Assembly (NCBI GenBank): GCA_023055355.1
Contig: JALJCS010000018.1
Span: forward strand, 1 to 64,000
Source: Agelaius tricolor
Taxonomy: Eukaryota > Chordata > Aves > Passeriformes > Icteridae
Direction of reading: 5' to 3'
Length of the DNA: 64,000 nt
Under the pieces are notes generated by a model. It did not search any database. It worked only from the letters and a program-made list of their open reading frames with translations, and was not told where the DNA came from. The position numbers were made by a program, and so were the translations under genes. Positions 56,108 to 64,000 of the stretch are shown piece by piece. The stretch's first letter is position 1, and every line of letters begins with the position of its first letter.

Positions 56108-57377
56108 TGTCTTGGTTCAGGGCAAATTTTGGGGAGAACCCCCAAAGGGGCTCCTCTAGGAAAGCAGATTCATTTGGCCCCTCCCCTATGAAATATTAAT
56201 CCCAATATTACCGGGTGGGACGTGCCTGGGCTCGTCTGACCCTTGCTGCTGGGCCAAAGGCGGCAGCTGTGATGTTTCACCTCAGAGATACATTTGGCCG
56301 GCTGGATCGTGCAGCTAGGCACTCGCAACAAATCCAGGCATAGTAGAAACTCAGTTGACCTCTGGTGGAAAAGGTTCAGGGGACGGTGAAGAGAAAAAGG
56401 AGAGGATTCTGCTGTAGAGTTTTAATCCAGAGTTTATTCCAGGATGACAGACCTCTGAAACTTGTAACAGCTCCCAACAGAATCCAGACCGCATGGTCCC
56501 GTCTCCTTTTAAGCCCGGGGACAGGGGCAGGGGAAGGCACAGGTGAGCCACCAACCAGGTGGGAGGAGGGGAAGGCTCAAAGGATAAAGACACTTGGACA
56601 GGCCAATGAGCCCGGAGCTGAGGGGCATCTTCTGAACTTCTGCCAACCACACCATGACCCTGCTGGAATGTTAAGATTGATGGACAGCACTTAGCAGGAG
56701 GGCAAAGGGGGAGGGGAAAGGACAGGTTTCACCTATCCCAACACCTGAGGGATTTTCCTGTTTCCTGAAACAGGAAATGGCGTCACACTGCAACACTCCC
56801 CCCAACCGGTCCAGGAGAAAATAGCTCCTTGGAAAGAGGTGGAAAAAACCTGCTTATTAAACAATAAAACCTAAACAATATTGAACAATAAAACCCCTTG
56901 TTGCTCCAAAAGAGATGACAAACTGAGAAAGTCCCCTCCCTCGGTTGCAGTTCAGCTCACACAGGCTCTTATCAGTCCCTCCGGTGCTGGAAATGTTGCG
57001 GGCCGGGCCCGGCCTGGTGGGCCACAGGTGCTAGCTGCCGGTGCTCTTCTGGGTGTTCAGTCCAGAGCAGGTTTCAAGAGGTCCAAAGAAAAGGGAAAAA
57101 AGAAAAGAAACCACAGTCCAGGGAACTTCCTTGCCTCAGCAAGCTAAAACTAACTAAAAGCAAAGGAGAGCTCTGTCCCACTGTCTGTTCATCCCCAGAC
57201 AACACAGTCCAGGAGCAGGAATGTGGAGGAGTGAGTGCAGGGTCTGAAAACAAACTGCTGCTTCTTCTCTCCCCCCTTCACTCTCTGCAACAAGTCTTAA
57301 AGGTGCAAAACTTATGATGCAGCATAAACAGAACAAGATGATTGGGGTTAAAAGCATCATATAATCAGCTTAGGACA
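56108..57377 (-). mobile_element. Solo LTR, TGTCCT family, copy D, interrupted
   Basis: Edges TGTCTTGGTTCAGGGC (56108) and CTTAGGACA (57377) are flanked by ACTCC at 56103-56107 and 57378-57382, a perfect 5-bp target duplication. The interior matches copy A closely. A foreign block of about 609 bp splits it. Confidence 0.92.
56187..56795 (-). mobile_element. LTR nested in copy D
   Basis: The block is flanked by CTCCCC at 56181-56186 and 56796-56801. On the minus strand it starts TGTTGCAGTGTGACG and ends near ATATTTCA, and carries AATAAA (plus TTTATT at 56435-56440). A 6-bp duplication would fit an ERVK-type integrase, although two bases (TA) at the left edge are unexplained. Confidence 0.75.
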
Positions 57378-58015
57378 ACTCCCTCTCTCTTTCTCCCCCT
57401 CTTTTCTATTCTTTTCCTCTCCCTAATTCCTTTCATGCATTTGCTGTGGTCATTCTATAAAGGTGCATTTGTTTTGATACTGCAATCCCCTTTCCGTGTT
57501 GTCTGTTGCACTCCCAGATCAGTTAACCAACCATCACCACCCCCATTGGTATGAGCGGATCGTGACATTAAATTGGCATCATGGACAGGATTCTGATCGA
57601 CAGAAGGGTCTGCAAGGCTGTTTGTAGTCTGGAACAGGGGAAGGACGATTTGCTTCAGCCACACCTAGCCCCTCATCGCGAAAGGGTTGAACGAAGCTGG
57701 AAAGCAAGGAAAGCTCTTTGAATTTCCCACAAACTGCGCACGCCCAGGTGAAATACGCCCCCATACTCTATTGAGGGTTCTGTCTTTAGAATTTCCCAAA
57801 AAATCTCTTAGCGCAAAAGGGGAAACTGTTTTTGTTTATGTGTGAATTTGGACTGTCTGGGAAGGAAGGGACAACTTGAAGGAACTAAGCAGGGCCTCCC
57901 AGGGAGATTTGGTCTCTTCACCCAGCCAGGGAAGCAAAGGGGAGCACAGCAAAGGCTGTGAGATTGTCTAACTTAAGTTTGCACCTCCCTGTCATGGTTT
58001 TGGTCCCTTCATAAA

Positions 58016-58615
58016 ATGACTGAAAACTCTAGCACAAAAGTTACAGCTGAATTTTCTGCTCTGCTTGCTAAATAGAATGCCAAGCCTTCTCCAAGGGGGG
58101 AGGTTTGGGCAGAGAACAGCTGGTTTAATTTAGAAAATGTCATAGATAGAATTTGTTCTTTACAACATGAAACAGAAGTTAAACTGGGCAAAAATAAGAC
58201 CATCCTCTGCTCAGTTTTGGCAGCTTGTCTCACAGCAGCCATAGAAACCCTTTTTAAGCAAAGAAACGAGGAAATAGCAAGAATAGATTCCCTTCAAAAC
58301 CTAGTTGAAATTTTGCAGAAAGAATTAAAGGAAGATAGAAATGAGATCTGTATGTTGCGAGCTGCCCTTAGAGAGGAACTTGCTAAGAATTCACATCCTA
58401 CTGATTCCTCTACAGAGCCAGAGGAAAAGGAAACTCCTGACATGAAACAAATCTATCCCTGTCAGGAACTTGAGGCAGTAAAAAATTGGAGAGAATACTG
58501 CTGTCCTCACTTGAGACCCTTGGTTCAAACAGAATAGAACTATATTAATGATGAGGATTGTTGGAATGTTGGGGGACATAAGACAGATGATGCACTTTGG
58601 ACCTGGTTAACATAA
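58016..58615 (+). pseudogene. Gag-like frame with coiled coil, two in-frame TAG codons
   Basis: From ATG at 58016 one frame runs to TAA at 58613-58615, broken only by TAG at codon 20 and TAG at 58535-58537. The part at 58217-58537 is a strongly charged, heptad-like helix (RIDSLQNLVEILQKELKED). By position it is the N-terminal part of a retroviral gag. I do not recognise the exact family. An AATAAA at 58845-58850 follows, so it might belong to a different element from the rest of ERV-B. Confidence 0.5.
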
Positions 58616-58844
58616 GAGATTTGAAAACAGGATGCCTTGGCATAAACAAACGGAACTTTGAAAATTCGACCTGGATTGCAAGAAGATTAAATCAAACGGG
58701 TTTACTGGAAAAAGAAAATCCCATGAAACTCTGCAAGCAAGAGATGTTGTTATATGCGTAAGTTTGTGTATGTGATTTTAACCTAATCATTGTAGTACAC
58801 ATTACTAGTCTCCCTGCAATGGTATGTAAGTGCTTGTATCCCAC

Positions 58845-58850
58845 AATAAA
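58845..58850 (+). terminator. AATAAA signal between two gag-like regions
   Basis: CACAATAAAATTGG lies between the coiled-coil frame and the capsid-like region. It may mark an LTR end or be chance. Confidence 0.35.
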
Positions 58851-58879
58851 ATTGGATTCTAATTACCGAGTGGGTCTCC

Positions 58880-59985
58880 CTGTCTCTCTGCATTGCCGAA
58901 AGAGGATCTTGACCCACCTATCACAACTAAACAAATACCGTTCAGTGCTACTGAATTAGCTAAGCTGTCAAAAGAATTCGGGCGCCTCCCACAAGAATCA
59001 GAGACAAATATGTCCTCCGAGTGTCCCTCGATGGTGGAGATCAAATTAAATTAACCGGAGGCCAGTGGGTACTGGGGACATGGAGCCTTCTTCACAACAG
59101 GAGATAAGGAGGTAAGCGTGATGCATGGTCCCTGACACAGGGTGCGTCTTTCTGGGCCGGGAGAATGAATCCTTTGGAAAGGGGTGACCCCCTGGCAATC
59201 GTTGACACCACCGACCAGCTCTTAGAAAGTGTCCACAAAGCCGCCTGCCTGCAAAAGATTCATGAAAAGAAATTAGTTCCTGGTTTTGAATGCCCAATGC
59301 AATTACCTGTGAAGCCAGAACTAATGACCGATTGAACTCGTGGGCTTCCAGAAACACTTAAACATACAGCAATGACTCTACAGAAAACCATAATGGCTTT
59401 GAATCCTGTGGAAAGACTAGATAAGATTCCTCAGGAATTCCCCTGACCAAAGTGGACCTGGAGATCCTGGCTTCACTCCCTACTCTTCCCCCTCACAGCC
59501 CTCAGCTTCTCAATCTGATTCACCTGCCAGTAGCCATAAAGTTTGGACATGAGCTGAAGTTGCAGTAGATCTGATTAATTATTGTAGACAATATGGACCT
59601 AAAAACCCCGGCATAGAAATCAGAAAATAACAAAGGTGTTTGGTTTATTGGGGCTCCTCACAGTGAAAATATAGAGAAAGGAAAACAGATCTCTAACTGC
59701 CACCATTGGTGGTTGTTGGGAATTCAAAAGTGGGTCCCCAAAGAGGTGATGGATGGTTTGCCCCTTGAGAAATTGCAGAAAATAATAAATAATTGGCACC
59801 AGCGAAAACCGAATCCATTGGCTCAACCCAGTGCACCCCTCCCTTCTCAGGGACAAAAACTAACCCTCCCCCAGCCTCTCCCACAGAACACAGGCGGTGA
59901 ACCAAAACCAACAGGGTTTTCGGGAAACAAATCTCTCTGCCGCTTACAGGTGGGCAAAGGGGCGGAGCGTGGGTTTATTTAAGAA
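58880..59985 (+). pseudogene. ERV-B gag capsid to C-terminal remnant
   Basis: Capsid-like pieces are spread over several frames; the longest open piece is 59713-59982 (WVPKEVMDGLPLEKLQKIIN, then a proline-rich tail). It directly precedes protease. No zinc knuckle is clear. Several stops and shifts disrupt it. Confidence 0.55.
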
Positions 59986-60063
59986 TGCTCACTAAAAATA
60001 AATCAGGATATATATTAAGCCCAGCTATCACGGGCCTCCACAGGCTACTATTACGTAACCTTT

Positions 60064-60270
60064 TTGATTGACATTGGGGCTCAAATCTCTGCACTAACAA
60101 AAAAGGATGCCCAGAGGTGTGGAATTGTTCCAACTAAGAGACAATGCTGTGTTCTTAATGCTCTGGGAACTACAGAATCTATGAATGTTGCCTTAGCCAA
60201 ACTGACGCTCCCTGGAAATGAGCATCAACTAGTCATCAAAATGGTAATTGGGAACATTCCAAATAATTGA
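60064..60270 (+). pseudogene. ERV-B protease remnant, altered active site
   Basis: The frame opens FLIDIGAQISALTKKDAQRC, where retroviral aspartic proteases usually have D-T/S-G. The catalytic aspartate is kept but the next residue is isoleucine, which should impair catalysis. The frame ends at a stop just before RT. Confidence 0.75.
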
Positions 60271-60276
60271 TTAGGA

Positions 60277-60970
60277 ATGGGTGTCCTTGCTGGGAGGCAG
60301 TGGGAAGACTCTGAGGGATTTCTGTGGTCTTTTGGCACACTGCCACTTAACATTAGGCTGCTTCAAACCGCACCCTCCCTACCCTATAATCAAACAACTC
60401 ATGTAAAACAATACCCTCTACCTTCTGGTGCCAGAGAAGGTATCAAAGCGGTTCTACAGGACTTGAGAAACCAAGGGGTAATAATTCACACACATTCTCC
60501 TTTTAATTCACCGGTATGGCCAGTCTGAAAAGCCAGTGGAAAGTGGAGATTAACAGTAGATTTTCGCAGGCTTAATGCCAACACAGACCCTCTTACAGCA
60601 CTGGTCCCAAACTTAGCTGAATTAATAACATCAATTCAAGAAAAGGCTCACTCAATCATGGCAATGGCAACTATGGATGTCAAAGACATCTTCCTTATGA
60701 TACCTATACAGCCAGAAGATATAGGGACCATTTTGCCTTCACATGGGAAAGGACGGCAATACACTTGCACTAGGCTTCCCCAAGGCTACAAACACTCCTC
60801 CACTTTGGCCCACCATGCTTTAGTTCAGGAATTAGAAAAAATACCCAAACCTGATCCTGCTGATCCTGTAGCTGATAATCAATACATTTAAGACACTCTG
60901 GGGTGGGGGGGCGGGGAAGGATGAAATAGAGGTAGTAGGGAAACATCAGCAGAAAATAATCTCTCACTTA
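60277..60970 (+). pseudogene. ERV-B reverse transcriptase, stop in the YxDD box
   Basis: RT motifs are in order: YPLPSGAREGIKAVLQDL, a stop at 60526-60528, then a template-binding KWRLTVDFRRLN block, TMDVKDIFLMIPIQPED, and CTRLPQGYKHSSTLAHHAL. At the catalytic box the codons 60883-60894 read Tyr-Ile-stop-Asp, so the first catalytic aspartate has become TAA. The polymerase is dead. Confidence 0.9.
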
Positions 60971-60982
60971 AAAGGTCTTGGT

Positions 60983-61516
60983 TTGCAGATACCCGCAGAG
61001 AAAATTCAGAAACCTTCTCAGGAAGTGAAGATTTTGAGAATTTGGTGGAAAGGAGGCATGACATGTATTCCACCCGATACCCTAACCTCTTTAGATCAGT
61101 TTCAAAGGCCTGAATTGAGGAAAGATCTCCAGCAAGCTCTAGGACTATTAGTGTTCTGGAGAAAACACATCCCAGATTTCTCAATAATTGCTAGGCCGCT
61201 TTTTGACTTGCTGAGGAAAAGGATGAAATGGGATTGGACTCCTTCTCAGGAAGAAGCATTGCAATTACTGATTTTTGAGGCAACAGCTCACCAAGCACTA
61301 GGCCCTATCCATCCCACAGATCCCTTTCAGGTGGAATGGGGATTTGCCTCCTCAGGGCTATCAGTACACATTTGGCAGTGGGGTCCCGAGGGTCCAACGG
61401 GGCCTCTTGGTTTTTATTCCTGTGGTTTCAAAGATGCTGAGAAAAGATACACTACCTGGGAAAAGGGGTTGTTTGTAGTTAGCTTAGCTCTCCTAGAAGA
61501 GGAAAAAATTGCATGA
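60983..61516 (+). pseudogene. ERV-B RT thumb and connection
   Basis: A 177-codon open piece with ELRKDLQQALGLLVFWRKHI and a WDWTPSQEEAL phrase typical of the RT thumb-connection region, then KRYTTWEKGLFVV, the usual lead into RNase H. It ends at a TGA. Confidence 0.85.
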
Positions 61517-61641
61517 CAAGAGCTTTCTGTATTAAGAAGCCCTTTCAAAGTTATCAAAATCGTCACTAATGGGAGCCCCACCCCTCCCCCCCACCTGACG
61601 GGGTAGCCCAAAGGGCCTCAGTTAGGAAATGGTATGCTCAG

Positions 61642-62382
61642 ATGGAAGGCTATTGTAATACCGTCTCACTAACGGAAGATGCTGCTAAAAATCTAACAAT
61701 CCAAGGCACTGAGAGCCTGGTTAGCAGCCAAGATAAATCTGCCTCTGTAATCAAAGCTGCCCTTCCTTTCTCCCCCGAACAAGCAGCAAGTTCTTGGTTC
61801 ACAGATGCCTCTGCAAAACGGGAAGGGAAGGTATGGAGATCTAGAACAGCTGTCTTACACAATTCATTTGGTGAAAGAATCATTACCGAAGGGGAAGGCA
61901 GCGCTCAGGCTGGGGAACTCATAGCTGTTTGGAGTGTTTTCCGATGTGAGGCACAGAACATTTCTCTTGCCTGCATTTACACCGACTCTTACGCAGTGTA
62001 CAAAGGTTGTACCGAGTGGCTTCCTTTCTGGCAGCAAAATGATTGGGAAGTTCACAGAATTCCAGTGTGGCAAAAGGAAACGGGGCAAGAAATTTTAGAT
62101 GTTGCAAGCCAAGGAAATGTTGCTATTGGTTGGGTAGCTTCTCAGCAAACAGATGGAAATCCAGCAGGAGAGTGGAAGAATAGAGCTGATGAACTAGCAA
62201 GGCTCAGCCCCCTGAAAAAGGAACTCATTCCTGAGGACTGGGATCAACTATTAGAATGGCTGCATGGAAAAAGACAGCACACAGGTGCGAAAGATTTGTA
62301 CAAAGAAGCTCATGCTCGTGGTTGGCTGGTTACCAGGGAAATGTGTAAAACATGCGTATCAGCCTGCGAGCAATGTCACAGG
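61642..62382 (+). pseudogene. ERV-B RNase H and integrase zinc-binding domain
   Basis: The longest open frame of the element, 247 codons. RNase H: WFTDASAKREGKVW has the first acidic residue, GEGSAQAGELIAVWSVF the next, and YTDSYAVYKG the third. After NRADELARLSPL comes the integrase N-terminal zinc-binding region with paired histidines and CKTC...CEQC. The frame stops after CHR. Confidence 0.9.
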
Positions 62383-62394
62383 TGACTGGAGAGA

Positions 62395-62766
62395 CATCCT
62401 TGAGAAGATGACCCTCTGCATTTAAGAAAGGGTAAAGGCTTATGGGACGCGTGGCAGGTAGACTATATTGGCCCCTTTAAGAAGTCAGGAGGTAAACACT
62501 TTGTGCTAGTAGGAGTAGAAATTGTATCTGGGTTGGTTCAAGCTGATGCTTTGAAAAGAGCTACAGGTGATAATGCGGTTAAAGCTTTGCAGGGGTGGTT
62601 TGGAACTTTCCCAAAGCCACAGGAAATTCAATCTGATCACAGGTCCCACTTCACTGCTAGAGGTGTACAGCATTGGGCAAAAGGTGAAGGAATTAAGCGG
62701 TCTTTCCACAGCCCTTTCCACTACCCTCAAGCTAAGGGGATCTTAGAAAGGACCAAGGGTTTTTGA
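62395..62766 (+). pseudogene. ERV-B integrase catalytic core
   Basis: WQVDYIGPF gives the first catalytic aspartate, SDHRSHFT the second and GILERTKG the glutamate, so the D-D-E triad is readable. The usual SD(N/Q)G has become SDHR. TGA codons at 62383-62385 and 62764-62766 isolate this piece. Confidence 0.88.
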
Positions 62767-63242
62767 AAGGACTTCTGAAGCCCCAGGAGGGAAATTGGGA
62801 CGTTCGGTTATGGGAAGCTGTTAAAAGAATGAACAGTAGATGGGGGGGGAATGGATGTCCCAAAATCACTGCCTTTTGCCCAACAGCTCCAAGCATCGTT
62901 CCCTTACTACAACGACCTGACGATTCAAAAAGTCCAGCACATTACCCTGGACAACCTGTTCTGGTGGACCTCCCTACTGTAGGGGAAGTAGCACTAGTGC
63001 TGAAAACCCCTCTGAAGAAATATGCATGGGTAGCCTCTGATGCTCTAGGGAAAGAGCATTGGATAAATACATGCTGGATAATCCTATCCATTTTAACTCT
63101 TTTCTGCCCCTCAGTGGAAGGATTTCTGTTGTTTTTACTTTTACAGAAGAACCCTGAGGAACATGAAAATCATCTGAACCATGATAACACTGGTGATGCT
63201 TTTCTGCATCCTACCACAATTCCATGGACAGGATCCTGCTGA
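62763..63242 (+). pseudogene. ERV-B integrase C-terminus running into an env-like start
   Basis: A 159-codon frame. The first two thirds fit an integrase tail (a small beta-rich phrase, PVLVDLPTVGEVALVLKTPL). The last third has a hydrophobic stretch (WIILSILTLFCPSVEGFLLF) that would fit an Env signal peptide overlapping pol. The overlap is inference. Confidence 0.6.
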
Positions 63243-63327
63243 GTGGTTGTGGTCTGAAGCTACCCTCCATCCCACTAATGTTCTAGGAGCGTAGCCCAAG
63301 GGTGGCCACCCAAACCTAGAGCCTATA

Positions 63328-63720
63328 GTGCTGCATGACCCCCAGGTATATGGTCCAAGTGAGTGGGGATGGGATCAGAAGGACTGGACTAGAGCCCTAA
63401 CTGGAACAATTGGTGAGTCGATTGTGGAAGCATGCAGAAAAATGGAAGGATCTCTCTATGAGAAATCCACCTCCATCACAGTTGCCGGAAATTTTATGGA
63501 ACCAGATGGGAAAAATGATTGGGATATCCCTTCAGCGAGACTGTGTCCTACAAACAAGTGGGAGTGTGCCAAACAAATTCCCCTTACTCTGTGTTGCTGC
63601 CAGGAGTATGTTGGTAATTACACTCTAGGTCGCAAAACGAACAATGTTGCAAGTACAAAGGATTGTAAAAATGAACCAATTGATTGCTGGCATAATTTGA
63701 CGTTAACTAAACCGACTTAA
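63328..63720 (+). pseudogene. Env-like surface-subunit frame
   Basis: A 130-codon open frame after integrase. It has nine cysteines, including CCC, and N-glycosylation sequons (NYT, NLT), as in retroviral surface glycoproteins. I do not recognise the subtype. The frame ends at TAA and continues into a tandem repeat. Confidence 0.55.
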
Positions 63721-63810
63721 GTGACATGCCGCTGGCAAAATAACTTGACCAACCTGTTAGGTTGAAAAGGCTTAGCTCATAAATTTAAGATAGACGCTAT
63801 TACAAAACCC

Positions 63811-63980
63811 ACGCTGAGTACCGCAGTTACATCCCAGTGGAATAGACGGGACTGAGAGCACGAAGCCCACACTGAGCACCATAGTTACACCCCAATGGGT
63901 AGAAGGGACTGAGAGCACAAAGCTGACATTGAGTACAGTAGTTACATCCGAGTGGGCAGAAGGGACTGAGAGTCCCCTTA
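63811..63980. repeat. 57-58-bp tandem repeat, three copies
   Basis: Units start at 63811 (ACGCTGAGTACCGCAGTTAC), 63869 and 63926. Each ends with a GGGACTGAGAG phrase. It lies within or just after the env-like region. Confidence 0.9.
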
Positions 63981-64000
63981 GTCAATGTGGCCTTGGTCCC

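Larger units (their letters stand above)
57378..63990 (+). mobile_element. ERV-B: decayed ERV-L-like provirus
   Basis: The order is leader, gag, protease, RT, RNase H, integrase and an env-like frame, all on the plus strand and all broken by stops. A class III (ERV-L-like) assignment rests on the RT phrase TRLPQGY and a YID-type catalytic box. Its upstream LTR is not recognisable and may be split by LTR D. A primer-binding-site-like phrase, TTGGCATCATGGACAGGA, lies at 57573-57590. The 3' LTR is beyond the window. Confidence 0.8.

Noticed and set aside
57990..58003. TGTCATGGTTTTGG as another edge of the TGTCATGG LTR family
   Set aside because: Only the first few bases match and the following sequence is ERV-B leader.
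1..64000. tRNA, rRNA or snRNA genes
   Set aside because: I saw no convincing internal promoter boxes or conserved RNA cores anywhere in the window.

Overview
This window looks like avian nuclear DNA, most likely from a songbird. The evidence is CR1 LINE fragments, several avian-style LTR families, an MROH-like (maestro heat-like repeat) gene 3' end and exons that match GARNL3. It holds no prokaryotic operon and no complete intact protein-coding gene. Dense LTR elements, tandem satellites and decayed gene copies suggest a repeat-rich compartment such as the W chromosome, a pericentromere or an unplaced scaffold. That placement is inference.

Layout. 1-2.3 kb: anonymous sequence with a GC hairpin and two short tandem duplications. 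2.3-8.4 kb: four diverged tandem copies of a 1.63-1.72 kb unit. 9.0-9.3 kb: a TATA-box promoter-like segment followed by a splice donor. 9.83-14.13 kb: about 23 monomers of a GC-rich satellite of about 190 bp. 14.13-21.6 kb: a minus-strand, gammaretrovirus-like endogenous retrovirus (ERV-A) with decayed gag, protease, RT, RNase H, integrase and env; a second LTR-like block sits inside env. 24.07-26.05 kb: a very GC-rich block followed by an AT-rich block, bracketed by 95-bp direct repeats. 26.8-30.05 kb: a minus-strand GARNL3 pseudogene. 30.47-31.09 kb: a solo LTR with a CTAG target duplication. 31.1-33.1 kb: a CpG-rich block with YY1-like and CTCF-like motifs, then a second AT-rich block.

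33.13-34.46 kb holds four well-spliced exons forming the 3' end of an MROH-like gene, with an in-frame stop and a polyadenylation signal. 34.7-57.4 kb holds solo LTRs, two of which are themselves interrupted, plus CR1 fragments, two unassigned decayed exons and long anonymous AT-rich stretches. 57.4 kb to the window end holds a plus-strand ERV-L-like provirus (ERV-B) with gag, protease, RT, RNase H, integrase and an env-like frame, all broken.

The parts do not form one pathway. The main story is repeat turnover: the RT active site is destroyed in both proviruses, in different ways, while several solo LTRs keep readable target-site duplications. The items most worth follow-up are the 190-bp satellite, the 1.65-kb tandem array with recurrent short open frames, the paired GC/AT composite blocks and the internally deleted GARNL3 copy.
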